Assembly (NCBI RefSeq): GCF_003336705.1
Contig: NZ_QMDL01000001.1
Span: 558,001-622,000 of the forward strand
DNA length: 64,000 nucleotides
DNA from: Marinobacter litoralis
GTDB taxonomy: Bacteria; Pseudomonadota; Gammaproteobacteria; Pseudomonadales; Oleiphilaceae
Reading direction: 5' to 3'
Below are positions 18,261 through 27,181 of this stretch, piece after piece. Position numbers and translations under genes: made by a program. A model generated the notes under the pieces. That model had not been told where the DNA came from and did no database searches. It worked only from the letters and a program-made list of their open reading frames with translations. The number at the start of each line of letters is the position of its first letter. The first letter of the stretch is position 1.

Positions 18261-18264
18261 CGCT

Positions 18265-19026
18265 ATGGTGAATGCCGCTATTCGATCTTGTCTGCCTTGC
18301 TTGGCGCTGCTTGCGGGACTTTTCTTACCGGCTGTCGCCGCAGCAGATTTGCCGGGCATTCCCGCCTTTTCCGTTCAACCGGGTGAAGACGGTACTGAAG
18401 AGTATTCAGTAACTCTGCAAATACTGGCGCTGATGACCGCGCTGACATTCCTGCCCGCGATGTTGATGATGATGACATCGTTCACACGTATCATCGTGGT
18501 GTTCGCGATCCTGAGGCAGGCACTGGGGCTGCAGGCCACGCCCTCAAATCAGATTTTATTGGGGCTGGCGCTGTTTCTCAGTATTTTTATCATGAAGCCG
18601 GTTCTGGAAGAGGCCAACAGGGTAGGGTTGCAACCCTATCTGCAGGAGGAAGTTACGTCACTGGAGGCCGTGGAGCTGGCCAGTGAGCCGTTCCGGAAAT
18701 TCATGCTGGAACAAACCCGGGAATCGGATTTGGCGCTGTTTATGCGGCTGGCGGACGTGGAGTACGAAACTCCGGAAGATGTGTCGTTCTGGGTTTTGAT
18801 GCCAGCGTTCGTCACCAGTGAACTGAAAACGGCTTTTCAGATCGGGTTTATTCTGTTTATACCGTTTTTGATTCTCGACATGGTGGTTGCCAGTGTTTTG
18901 ATGGCTATGGGTATGATGATGCTTTCGCCTATCATCATATCGTTGCCGTTCAAGATCATGCTCTTCGTTCTGGTGGATGGATGGGCTCTGATTATGGGTA
19001 CCCTAGCCGCCAGTTACGGCATATAG
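18265..19026 (+). CDS. fliP: FliP, export gate protein
   Basis: FliP forms the core pentamer of the flagellar export gate with FliQ and FliR. The 253-residue precursor has a cleavable signal peptide (about 1-27), then four membrane segments; motifs include [39 protein letters not shown] and the C-terminal [20 protein letters not shown]. Length and motifs are standard. It lies four bases after fliO and ten before fliQ. Confidence 0.96.
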   Translation: MVNAAIRSCLPCLALLAGLFLPAVAAADLPGIPAFSVQPGEDGTEEYSVTLQILALMTALTFLPAMLMMMTSFTRIIVVFAILRQALGLQATPSNQILLGLALFLSIFIMKPVLEEANRVGLQPYLQEEVTSLEAVELASEPFRKFMLEQTRESDLALFMRLADVEYETPEDVSFWVLMPAFVTSELKTAFQIGFILFIPFLILDMVVASVLMAMGMMMLSPIIISLPFKIMLFVLVDGWALIMGTLAASYGI

Positions 19027-19036
19027 GAGTCAAGAC

Positions 19037-19306
19037 ATGACGCCTGAAACCGCGATTGATATTGTCCGTGAAGCACTCTGGATGATCGTTCTGTTCGCAG
19101 GCGTCATCATTGGCCCCGGCTTGGTGATCGGTTTGGTGGTCAGTACCTTTCAGGCTGCCACCCAAATCAACGAACAAACGTTGAGCTTTCTGCCGAGGTT
19201 GCTGGTTACGCTGATCGTGATCATTGCCGCCGGACCATGGATGCTCACCACCCTGCTGGACCATGCCCGAGGGCTTATTTCCAGTATTCCTTACCTGATC
19301 GGCTAG
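19037..19306 (+). CDS. fliQ: FliQ, export gate protein
   Basis: An 89-residue, two-helix membrane protein with the family signature GPGLVIGLVVSTFQAATQINEQ-type hairpin between the helices, here spanning about residues 27-49. FliQ wraps the FliP-FliR core of the gate. The order fliP-fliQ-fliR with gaps of a few bases is universal. Nothing unusual is seen. Confidence 0.95.
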   Translation: MTPETAIDIVREALWMIVLFAGVIIGPGLVIGLVVSTFQAATQINEQTLSFLPRLLVTLIVIIAAGPWMLTTLLDHARGLISSIPYLIG

Positions 19307-19309
19307 CGG

Positions 19310-20092
19310 ATGTTTCCTGCGGAGTTCAGTGCAGACCTGCTGGGTCAGTGGGTAGGGCAGCACCTTTGGCCGCTGTTCCGCCTTGCCAGCTTCCTGATGG
19401 TTATCCCTATCTTTGGTACCCAGCTGGTGCCAGCGCGTGTGCGGCTGGGGCTGGCGTTGCTGATGACCATTCTGATCGTTCCGATGATTCCTGAAGTGCC
19501 CAAAGTTGAAGCTTTGAGTGCTGATGCGGTCGTGATCACGCTTCAACAAATCCTCATTGGCGTGGGGTTGGGCTTTGCTTTGACCGCTCTATGGCAGTTG
19601 TTCGTGATTGCCGGCCAGATGATTGCTATGCAAATGGGCTTGGGCTTTGCTTCGATGGTGGATCCCGCGAACGGCGTGAACGTGCCGGTTCTGGCGCAGA
19701 TTTATACGATTACTATCACCCTTTTGTTTCTGTTGATGAACGGCCACCTGGTAGCGTTCGAGATCTTCATTGAAAGCTTTCATACCATGCCGATTGGCTT
19801 GGAGGGCCTGGGGCAAAGCGGTGTGTGGGAGTTGGCGCACCGGATCAGTTGGATGTTTGCGTCGGCTATGTTGTTGGCGCTGCCGGCGGTAACCGCGGTG
19901 CTGATTGTGAATATTTCATTCGGTGTGATGACGCGGGCCGCTCCGCAGATGAACATTTTTGCGCTGGGTTTCCCGATTGGTCTGATTTTTGGTTTGTTCG
20001 CCATCTGGGTGTTACACGGGAATTTTCTGCCACACTTTGATCAGTACACCCGTGAGACGTTCGACTTTATGCGTCAGTTGCAAGGGCGTTAA
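19310..20092 (+). CDS. fliR: FliR, export gate protein
   Basis: FliR completes the FliPQR export gate. The 260-residue protein is strongly hydrophobic, with about six predicted helices and family motifs PEVPK, MIAMQMGLGFASMVDPANG and MTRAAPQMNIFALGFPIGL. The start at ATG 19310 is three bases after the fliQ stop, and flhB starts two bases after its end. Confidence 0.95.
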   Translation: MFPAEFSADLLGQWVGQHLWPLFRLASFLMVIPIFGTQLVPARVRLGLALLMTILIVPMIPEVPKVEALSADAVVITLQQILIGVGLGFALTALWQLFVIAGQMIAMQMGLGFASMVDPANGVNVPVLAQIYTITITLLFLLMNGHLVAFEIFIESFHTMPIGLEGLGQSGVWELAHRISWMFASAMLLALPAVTAVLIVNISFGVMTRAAPQMNIFALGFPIGLIFGLFAIWVLHGNFLPHFDQYTRETFDFMRQLQGR

Positions 20093-20094
20093 AC

Positions 20095-21231
20095 ATGGCT
20101 GAAGAGAACGACAACAGTCAGGAGAAAACCGAAGAACCCACCCCCCGAAGGCTCGAGAAGGCCAAGGAGGATGGTCAGGCTGCCCGATCAAAAGAGCTGG
20201 CCACTATGGCCGTGTTGCTTGCCGGGGCAGGTGGGTTGCTGATGTTTGGTACTTCATTGGCGATTACGTTCGAGGGCATCATGCGAGATGCGTTTGTGAT
20301 TGAGCGTGCGTCGATCTTCGATACCCGCCATATGAGTGTGCAGTTGATTGTCTCGGCCAAAGAGGCCGCGTATGCGCTGTCTCCGATTCTGATTCTTCTT
20401 CTGATTGCGGCCATTGCCGGTTCTATCGGTATTGGTGGTCTGTTGTTCAGCGCCAAAGCCATTGCGCCGAAAGCCAACCGGATGGATCCGATCAAAGGGT
20501 TGGGGCGGATGTTTTCAATGCGTTCGCTGATTGAGTTGGTGAAGGCCATTGCCAAGGTGGGGCTGGTGCTGGCGATTGCGATCATAATTCTGAATCTTCG
20601 CACGGACGATTTGTTGAGCATCGCGGAGGAGCCGGTGGTACCGGCGATGGAGCATGTGTTGTGGACGTTGGGCTGGAGTTTTTTGGTGTTGTCTTGCGCC
20701 ACGATCATTATTGCGATGATTGATGTGCCGTTTCAGATTTATGACCATCAGAAGAAGCTTCGGATGACGAAGCAAGAGGTGAAGGACGAATATAAGGATT
20801 CTGAGGGTAAGCCGGAAGTTAAGGGTAAGATTCGTCAGCTTCAGCGGGAGATGGCGCAGCGCCGGATGATGCAGGATGTGCCTACGGCGGATGTGGTGAT
20901 TACTAACCCGACGCATTATGCGGTGGCGCTAAAATACGATCAGGATGCGATGGGTGCGCCTGTGGTGGTCGCTAAGGGTGCTGATGAGGTGGCGTTCAAG
21001 ATTATGGAGGTGGCTCGGGAGTATAAGGTGGAGGTGTTGCGTACGCCGCCTTTGACTCGGGCGGTTTATCATAATTCGGATATTGGAGAGGAGATTCCTG
21101 ACGGTTTGTATATGGCGATCGCTCAGGTATTGGCGTATGTGTTTCAGTTGCGGCAGTTCCGGAAGGGGCGCGGGCCTAAGCCTGGGATGCCGGACTTTCC
21201 TATTCCGCCGGAGATGCGGCGCGATCTTTGA
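20095..21231 (+). CDS. flhB: FlhB, export specificity switch protein
   Basis: FlhB sits at the export gate and changes substrate class from rod/hook to filament after autocleavage. The 378-residue protein has a charged N-terminus (EKTEEPTPRRLEKAKEDGQ), four membrane helices, and a cytoplasmic domain with the NPTH cleavage site at Asn271 (TNPTHYAVALKYD). It closes the fliL-flhB operon. The next gene on this strand, flhA, is 2.3 kb away beyond the upp-uraA operon. A separate C-terminal-only homologue lies at 37661-37993. Confidence 0.96.
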   Translation: MAEENDNSQEKTEEPTPRRLEKAKEDGQAARSKELATMAVLLAGAGGLLMFGTSLAITFEGIMRDAFVIERASIFDTRHMSVQLIVSAKEAAYALSPILILLLIAAIAGSIGIGGLLFSAKAIAPKANRMDPIKGLGRMFSMRSLIELVKAIAKVGLVLAIAIIILNLRTDDLLSIAEEPVVPAMEHVLWTLGWSFLVLSCATIIIAMIDVPFQIYDHQKKLRMTKQEVKDEYKDSEGKPEVKGKIRQLQREMAQRRMMQDVPTADVVITNPTHYAVALKYDQDAMGAPVVVAKGADEVAFKIMEVAREYKVEVLRTPPLTRAVYHNSDIGEEIPDGLYMAIAQVLAYVFQLRQFRKGRGPKPGMPDFPIPPEMRRDL

Positions 21232-21249
21232 TTTGGTTTGGGGGAGGTT

Positions 21250-21385
21250 GCCAAGGGTAGCCTGAACGTTTGGTGCTGCGTGGCACTGGGCCGCCCTCCC
21301 AAAAACCGCTACGAGCACATCCATGTGCGCTTTTCTCAGGCCATCCTTGGCCTTCGATATTTTTGGGAGGCCGACCCAACACTCC
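21250..21385 (+). repeat. Structured intergenic element between flhB and uraA
   Basis: The convergent gap between flhB and uraA holds an inverted repeat with 14-base arms (21292-21305 and 21360-21373, 13 of 14 matching; core CCTCCCAAAAA/TTTTTGGGAGG). Inside it are two more hairpins: GCACA(TCCA)TGTGC (21315-21328, extendable by one pair) and GGCCA(TCCT)TGGCC (21339-21352). On the + strand the right arm begins TTTTT; on the other strand the left arm reads TTTTTGGGAGG. The layout resembles a dispersed REP/MITE-like palindromic element and may also act as a bidirectional terminator. Dispersal cannot be tested from one copy. Confidence 0.5.
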
Positions 21386-21420
21386 ACTGCGTACTTAGCC
21401 AGTAGAGGAACTAATGCCGT

Positions 21421-22677
21421 TTATTCTGCGGTGCCTTCCTGAATCCGTGTGCCCCAGGCTTCTTTTTCGCCGGGCAGGACCAGGTTCAAGACAATCGCGA
21501 CGACTGCGCACAGGGCAATGCCTTCCAGTGTTCCCAGCACCATGTTTCCGATGCCGAAGACCAGGGTCACGCCCACGATAACCAGGTTACGGGACTGGGA
21601 CAGGTCTACCTGGTGGCGGATCAGGGTGTTCAGGCCGACCACGGCGATGGAGCCGAACAGCAGGCACAGGATGCCACCCATGACGGGAACCGGGATGGTT
21701 TGCAGGGCAGCGCCGAATTTGCCGACGAAGGCCAGCACGATGGCTGTGGCTGCGGCCCACCACATCACTTTCGGGTTGAAGTTGCGGGTGAGCATGACGG
21801 CACCGGTCACTTCGGAGTATGTGGTGTTTGGTGGTCCGCCCAGCATGGAGGCGGCGCTGGTGGCCAGGCCGTCGCCAAGCAGGGTGCGATGCAGGCCGGG
21901 TTTTTCGAGGTAGTTTTTGCGGGTGACGTTGCCGATGGCCAGTACGTCGCCGATGTGTTCGATAGCCGGTGCGATGGCAACCGGGATCATGAACAGGATA
22001 GCGCTCCAGCTGAAGGCGGGGGCGACGAAGTTCGGCACGGCAAACCAGGCGGCTTCCTGGATGGCGGTGGTGTCAACGATGCCGGCGAAGGCGGAGAGGA
22101 TGTAGCCCACGATAATGCCGATCATGATCGGGATCAGGCGGAAGATGCCTTTGGCCCAGACGGTCATGATGATGGTTACCAGCAATGAGATCATCGCGAT
22201 CATCAGTGCGGTGTCTTCCGGCACGAGTTGGGCGGCACCATCACCAGTGCGGCCAGAGGCCATGTGCACGGCAACGGGTGCCAGGCCTAAGCCGATGGTC
22301 ATGATCACCGGTGCGATCACCACCGGCGGCAGCAGGCGTGTGACGAAGCCGGTTCCGCGCATGCGGATGACGCCGGAGAGGATGATGTAGAGGATACCAG
22401 CCGCCATCAGGCCGCCCAGTGTTTCTTGCAGGCCGAACTGGCTTTTGGCTGCCATGATCGGGGCAATGAAGGCGAAGGAGGAGGCCAGGAAGATGGGGAT
22501 CTGACCGCCTGTCACTATGTGGAAGATCAGTGTGCCGATACCGGCTGTGAACAGCGCGACGTTCGGGTCAAGTCCGGTGATCAGTGGCATCAGTACCAGC
22601 GCGCCAAAGGCGACCAGTAGCATTTGCGACCCGGCTATGGCCTGTTTCCAGGTTGAGTCAGTCGTGATGTCCTGCAT
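21421..22677 (-). CDS. uraA: UraA-type uracil permease (NCS2 family)
   Basis: A 418-residue, strongly hydrophobic transporter of the nucleobase:cation symporter 2 family with about 12-14 helices. Features include the N-terminal GSQMLLVAFGALVLMPLITG, the substrate-site PAIEHIGDVLAIG, and GGPPNTTYSEVTGAVMLTR, all typical of uracil permeases. It starts two bases after upp on the same strand, so imported uracil is converted directly to UMP by the neighbouring enzyme. The insertion of this operon between flhB and flhA breaks the motility cluster. Confidence 0.92.
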   Translation of the reverse strand: MQDITTDSTWKQAIAGSQMLLVAFGALVLMPLITGLDPNVALFTAGIGTLIFHIVTGGQIPIFLASSFAFIAPIMAAKSQFGLQETLGGLMAAGILYIILSGVIRMRGTGFVTRLLPPVVIAPVIMTIGLGLAPVAVHMASGRTGDGAAQLVPEDTALMIAMISLLVTIIMTVWAKGIFRLIPIMIGIIVGYILSAFAGIVDTTAIQEAAWFAVPNFVAPAFSWSAILFMIPVAIAPAIEHIGDVLAIGNVTRKNYLEKPGLHRTLLGDGLATSAASMLGGPPNTTYSEVTGAVMLTRNFNPKVMWWAAATAIVLAFVGKFGAALQTIPVPVMGGILCLLFGSIAVVGLNTLIRHQVDLSQSRNLVIVGVTLVFGIGNMVLGTLEGIALCAVVAIVLNLVLPGEKEAWGTRIQEGTAE

Positions 22678-22679
22678 TC

Positions 22680-23318
22680 TTAAACATCCTTCTGTTTGGT
22701 GCCGAAGATTTTGTCTCCCGCATCGCCGAGCCCTGGCAGGATGTAGCCTTTTTCGTTCAGGCAGTCATCAACAGAGGCTGTGTAGATGGAAACGTCCGGG
22801 TGTTTCTCCAGAACTTTTTCGATGCCTTCCGGTGCGGCAACCAAGACCAGTGCGCGGATTTCGGTGCTACCGGCCTGTTTGAGTAGGTCGATGGTGGAGA
22901 TCATGGATCCGCCGGTCGCCAGCATTGGGTCGATGATCAGCGCGGTACGTTGGTCCAGTTCGCCCACCAGTTTTTCCAGATAGGTTTCCGCTTCAAGTGT
23001 GTCTTCGTTACGGATCTGACCAACCACGCTGACTCGGGCCACAGGAATCAGGCTGAGTACGCCATCCAGCATGCCCAAGCCTGCTCGTAGGATCGGGACA
23101 ATGGTGATCTTTTTGCCGTGTATTTGCTCTACCGTTACCGGCCCGGCCCAGCCGTCGATGGTTTCTTCTTGCAGAGTGAAATCTTTAGTCGCTTCGTAGG
23201 TCAGTAGCGCGCCAACTTCTTGAGCCAGTTCACGAAAATTTTTGGTGCTGATGTCTGAGCGGCGCATCAGGCCGAGCTTGTGTTGGATCAGTGGGTGCTT
23301 CACTTCGTGGATAGGCAT
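22680..23318 (-). CDS. upp: Uracil phosphoribosyltransferase
   Basis: Upp converts uracil and PRPP to UMP in pyrimidine salvage. ATG at 23318 is chosen: it follows AGGTGA with five bases between and gives [19 protein letters not shown], the standard start; a GTG three codons earlier is less likely. The 212-residue protein carries the PRPP-binding loop [13 protein letters not shown] and the C-terminal uracil-binding region [18 protein letters not shown]. It is the first gene of a two-gene operon with uraA. Confidence 0.96.
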   Translation of the reverse strand: MPIHEVKHPLIQHKLGLMRRSDISTKNFRELAQEVGALLTYEATKDFTLQEETIDGWAGPVTVEQIHGKKITIVPILRAGLGMLDGVLSLIPVARVSVVGQIRNEDTLEAETYLEKLVGELDQRTALIIDPMLATGGSMISTIDLLKQAGSTEIRALVLVAAPEGIEKVLEKHPDVSIYTASVDDCLNEKGYILPGLGDAGDKIFGTKQKDV

Positions 23319-23339
23319 CGGGGTCACCTGTGGGTTCGG

Positions 23340-23368
23340 ATTTTCTGGCTTGGATTTTGATCAGTCAA
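23340..23368 (-). promoter_or_regulatory. Predicted promoter of upp-uraA
   Basis: On the reverse strand TTGACT (23368-23363) and GAAAAT (23345-23340) are 17 bases apart. The -10 end is only about 20 bases from the upp start, leaving a very short leader. Confidence 0.4.
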
Positions 23369-23443
23369 ACGGCGAAAGGATACCGTATCCAGGCGCTCAC
23401 GTCAGGCGATCTGTTACCGGGAATTCATAAAATTTATAGGGGA

Positions 23444-23459
23444 TGGTACAGATCTTGCG
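23444..23459 (+). promoter_or_regulatory. Sigma-54 promoter of flhA
   Basis: TGGTACAGATCTTGCG has GG (23445-23446) and GC (23457-23458) 10 bases apart with a CTTGC -12 element, 95 bases upstream of flhA. FleQ/RpoN control of flhA is known in Pseudomonas. Confidence 0.7.
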
Positions 23460-23553
23460 ACACGGTATTCATGCAGGGGTGCCGCGTCAGAATTTCGACC
23501 CGGCGGGCACCTCAAATGGCCTCAAAGTACAGTGATCCGGAGAAGCAGGCAGT

Positions 23554-25725
23554 ATGGACAGAGCGTTCGTTCTGAATAACGTCAAAACTCTGACGCGAGG
23601 GAATCTTGGCGTTCCGATCATGCTGATGGGGTTGTTGGGCATGATGATTCTGCCCATGCCTGCTTTTTTGCTCGACGTGTTCTTCACGTTCAACATCACA
23701 CTGTCGATCGTGATTCTGTTGGTGTGTGTGTATGCGCTCCGGCCAATGGAGTTTGCGGCTTTCCCGACCGTGTTGTTGGTGGCTACGTTGCTCCGATTAG
23801 GTTTGAACGTGGCTTCCACCCGGATTGTTCTTCTTAATGGCCACGAAGGCGGTGACGCTGCTGGTAAGGTGATCGAATCCTTTGGTGAGGTGTTGATTGG
23901 TGGTAACTACGCCGTCGGTTTGGTGGTGTTCGCGATTCTGATGATCATTAACTTTCTGGTGGTCACCAAAGGTGCGGGCCGGGTATCCGAAGTCAGTGCG
24001 CGTTTTACTTTGGATGCCATGCCGGGTAAGCAAATGGCCATCGATGCAGATTTGAACGCTGGTTTGGTGAACCAGGAAGAGGCCAAGGCCCGGCGTTCAG
24101 AAATTGCTCAAGAGGCCGACTTTTACGGCTCCATGGACGGTGCGTCTAAGTTTGTGAAAGGCGATGCAGTCGCCGGCTTGCTGATTCTGGCCATCAATAT
24201 CATTGGTGGTGTGGCTATTGGTATGGTCCAGCACGGTCTCGATTTTTCGCTGGCGATGGAGCGTTACGCCTTGCTGACCATTGGTGATGGTCTGGTCGCT
24301 CAGATTCCGTCGCTGCTGTTGTCGACCGCAGCCGCCATCATGGTGACACGAGTGACCTCCAGCCAAGATATGGGTGGGCAGATTCTTCAGCAGATGTTCA
24401 GTGCACCCAAAGTGCTGGGGATTGCTGCAGGTATTTTGATTTTGCTGGGCTTGATTCCGGGAATGCCGCATGTGGCTTTTTTGGGGCTGGGTTCGCTGGC
24501 CGCTGCAGCTGCTTGGTTCATCTGGAAAAAGCAGAGACAAACGGTTGAGGAAGAAGGCGTGTTTGCTGGGCGGGGTGGTATGCCCGGTGCGGTGCCTCGC
24601 CAAGGCGGCGAAGTTATTCCGGATCGCGGTGGTGACGGGCAGGCTCTGCCGCCGCCCGGCGAGACGCGGGAATTGGGTTGGGATGATGTCGCCACAGTGG
24701 ATATTGTCGGGCTGGAAGTGGGCTATCGCCTGATACCTTTGGTGGACAAATCGCAGGGTGGCCAGTTGCTCAGCCGTATTAAGGGTGTTCGGAAAAAATT
24801 GTCTCAAGACATGGGTTTTCTGATGCCCTCGGTGCACATCCGGGACAATCTGGACCTGATGCCGAATGTGTATCGAGTGACTCTGATGGGTGTCACCATT
24901 GCGGAAGCCGAGATCCATCCCGAGCGGGAGTTGGCCATTGACCCGGGGCAGGTGTTCGGGAAAGTTGAGGGTATTGCGGGGAAAGATCCCGCATTTGGTT
25001 TGGATGCCATCTGGATTGAGCCGGAGCAAAAAGATCAGGCCCAAACCTTGGGTTATACAGTGGTGGACGCCAGTACGGTGGTGGCTACCCACCTGAATCA
25101 GATTCTCCAGAAGCATGCCCACGAGCTGATTGGCCACGATGAAGCGCAAAAGTGGCTGGATCAGCTGGAGAAAATTTCGCCCAAGCTGGCGGAAGAGTTG
25201 GTACCCACCACAATCTCGATCAGCATCTTGCTCAAGGTGCTGCAGAATCTGTTGAAAGAAGAAGTGCCGGTCCGTGACATGCGCTCGATTGCCGAGGCCA
25301 TCGTCAACGTTCATCCGAAGAGTCAGGACCCGAAACTGCTGACCACGTTGGCCCGTCAGTCGCTGCGCCGAATGATTGTGCAGAGCATTTGCGGTAACGA
25401 TGCCGAGATTCCTGTGATTACTCTGGATCCGGACTTGGAACAGATGTTGCTTAAGTCTGTTCAGCAGAGTCAACAATCCGGCGGACAGGATGATATTGGC
25501 ATGGTGCTAGAGCCCAACATGGTGGAAAAGCTGCAACGCTCGCTGCAAGACAGCGTGCAGCGGCAAGAAATGTTAGGCAAACCAGCCATTCTTTTGGTTT
25601 CCGGGCCGTTGCGGCCTGGATTGGCGAAGTTTGCCAGCTACGGTGTAGAGCGCTTGCACGTGCTTTCTTACCAAGAGATACCGGATAACAAACAGATTAC
25701 GATCGTTGCGTCTGTCGGCCAGTAG
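23554..25725 (+). CDS. flhA: FlhA, export apparatus core protein
   Basis: FlhA is the proton-channel component of the export gate and the docking ring for chaperone-substrate complexes. The 723-residue protein has an N-terminal membrane half of about eight helices with the FHIPEP-family motif region (RFTLDAMPGKQMAIDADLNAG), a linker rich in Gly and Pro (about 335-370), and a cytosolic ring domain (IWIEPEQKDQAQTLGY; VPVRDMRSIAEAIV). It is slightly longer than E. coli FlhA because of the linker. It heads the flhA-flhF-fleN-fliA cluster. Confidence 0.96.
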   Translation: MDRAFVLNNVKTLTRGNLGVPIMLMGLLGMMILPMPAFLLDVFFTFNITLSIVILLVCVYALRPMEFAAFPTVLLVATLLRLGLNVASTRIVLLNGHEGGDAAGKVIESFGEVLIGGNYAVGLVVFAILMIINFLVVTKGAGRVSEVSARFTLDAMPGKQMAIDADLNAGLVNQEEAKARRSEIAQEADFYGSMDGASKFVKGDAVAGLLILAINIIGGVAIGMVQHGLDFSLAMERYALLTIGDGLVAQIPSLLLSTAAAIMVTRVTSSQDMGGQILQQMFSAPKVLGIAAGILILLGLIPGMPHVAFLGLGSLAAAAAWFIWKKQRQTVEEEGVFAGRGGMPGAVPRQGGEVIPDRGGDGQALPPPGETRELGWDDVATVDIVGLEVGYRLIPLVDKSQGGQLLSRIKGVRKKLSQDMGFLMPSVHIRDNLDLMPNVYRVTLMGVTIAEAEIHPERELAIDPGQVFGKVEGIAGKDPAFGLDAIWIEPEQKDQAQTLGYTVVDASTVVATHLNQILQKHAHELIGHDEAQKWLDQLEKISPKLAEELVPTTISISILLKVLQNLLKEEVPVRDMRSIAEAIVNVHPKSQDPKLLTTLARQSLRRMIVQSICGNDAEIPVITLDPDLEQMLLKSVQQSQQSGGQDDIGMVLEPNMVEKLQRSLQDSVQRQEMLGKPAILLVSGPLRPGLAKFASYGVERLHVLSYQEIPDNKQITIVASVGQ

Positions 25726-25780
25726 GGCAGATAAGCAGCGCGGTCAGCTGAGGTCAGCTTGGCGATAGAGGATGGAAGTT

Positions 25781-27118
25781 ATGAAAGTTAAACGGTTTTT
25801 TGCACAGTCCATGGCCGAGGCCCTAAAGCAGGTCAGTCACGAAATGGGGCCGGATGCCGTTATTTTGTCCAATCGCCGGGTGGATGGGGGCGTCGAAATT
25901 GTGACGGCTCTGGATTATGACGAAAACATGGCTCGGCAAAGCTTGGGTGCGAAAGCGGCAGAAGCCACCAATGGGTCCCGTTTGGCTGAAATGCAGGCTG
26001 ATCAGCATCGTCGCCTGGAAGATGAACTTAGCCGAACTCGCAGTCGGATCCAGGATGTTCGTGAGAAACGAGCCGCGGTGGGTGCCCGCTATCCTCAAGT
26101 ACCGCTGAACAGTGATTCGGACATGAGTTGGGGTGGCAGAGAAAATGTTGTGGAGGGCCAAGAGTCTGAAACGCCTGCTTCACATCGTGCACAAGGCTAC
26201 TCAGACGAATTGGCCGCAATGAAAGCCGAGATCAGTTCGCTGCGCGAGTTGATGGGGGCACAATCGGCAGCTGTTGCTGGTTCGAATGAGCCTGCCGAGG
26301 GTAATGCCAAGAATGCTGTGCAGCAATTGTTGAGCGAGCGCTTGCAAGAGTTTGGGTTGAGTTCTGAATTGGCGGCATCCGTTTCTCGGCAGCACCGCAA
26401 TGGCCGATTGGAAGAGGGCTGGAAAACATCGTTGAAAATGGTCGCCACCGGCGTTCGGACCGGACGGGAGGATTGGCTGGAATCTGGAGGCGTTTACGCT
26501 CTGGTTGGGCCGACCGGTTCCGGAAAAACAACAACAATCGGTAAACTGGCCGCCCGATACGTATTGGAACACGGGGCCGACAGTTTGGCCTTGGTTACCA
26601 CGGACCGCTATCGGGTCGCCGCTCACGAACAGTTGTTTGTGTTCGGTCGAATTCTGAACGTGCCTGTGCGAGTGGTCGATGAAAGCCACTCTCTGGATGA
26701 CATTCTGGACGAGCTTTCCGATCGCCATCTTGTGCTGATAGATACTGCCGGGCTGACCAGTGCGGACCGGGGTTATCAGGAGCAGCTGGCGGAGTTGGTT
26801 CGCAGCGATCACAATATTCATACACATTTGGTGGTGTCTGCGACCAGTCAGCCGCGTATCATGAAATCCGTTTGGCATTGCTATAAGATGGCAAATCTTG
26901 CCGGCTGCATTGTGACCAAGATTGACGAAGCCCTTACCTTGGGCGAATCTCTAGGGTTTGTGATGGAAACCGGCCTTCCGGTCGCTTGGTATACCGACGG
27001 TCAAAAAATACCGGAAGATCTCCATCGGGCTGAAGCAGCTCCCTTGGTTCGTATGGGTGTTGAGCGCCTGAGAGAGATGCAGCATTCGCAGGCAACTGTT
27101 GAAGGTGCACTGGCGTAA
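25781..27118 (+). CDS. flhF: FlhF, SRP-like GTPase for polar flagellum placement
   Basis: FlhF marks the pole at which the flagellum is built. ATG 25781 is preferred over 25772 because it gives the conserved MKVKRFFAQSM start and follows GAGGATGGAAG. The 445-residue protein has a basic N-terminal domain, a helical middle, and an NG GTPase domain with G1 GPTGSGKTT (243-251), TTDRYRVAAHEQL and LIDTAGL. It is 63 bases before fleN, its usual antagonist in flagellar number control. Confidence 0.95.
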   Translation: MKVKRFFAQSMAEALKQVSHEMGPDAVILSNRRVDGGVEIVTALDYDENMARQSLGAKAAEATNGSRLAEMQADQHRRLEDELSRTRSRIQDVREKRAAVGARYPQVPLNSDSDMSWGGRENVVEGQESETPASHRAQGYSDELAAMKAEISSLRELMGAQSAAVAGSNEPAEGNAKNAVQQLLSERLQEFGLSSELAASVSRQHRNGRLEEGWKTSLKMVATGVRTGREDWLESGGVYALVGPTGSGKTTTIGKLAARYVLEHGADSLALVTTDRYRVAAHEQLFVFGRILNVPVRVVDESHSLDDILDELSDRHLVLIDTAGLTSADRGYQEQLAELVRSDHNIHTHLVVSATSQPRIMKSVWHCYKMANLAGCIVTKIDEALTLGESLGFVMETGLPVAWYTDGQKIPEDLHRAEAAPLVRMGVERLREMQHSQATVEGALA

Positions 27119-27181
27119 TCATTACACCAACAATCACTGGCATCGAGCCCGTTAACGACGCAGTAAGAGACAAAAAACAGT

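Noticed and set aside
24097..25476. 459-codon open frame antisense to flhA
   Set aside because: It mirrors flhA codon bias, has no ribosome site and its product is His/Gln-rich with no domain.
25728..25745. GG-N10-GC spacing upstream of flhF
   Set aside because: Only the spacing matches; neither the TGGCA nor the TTGC element is present.
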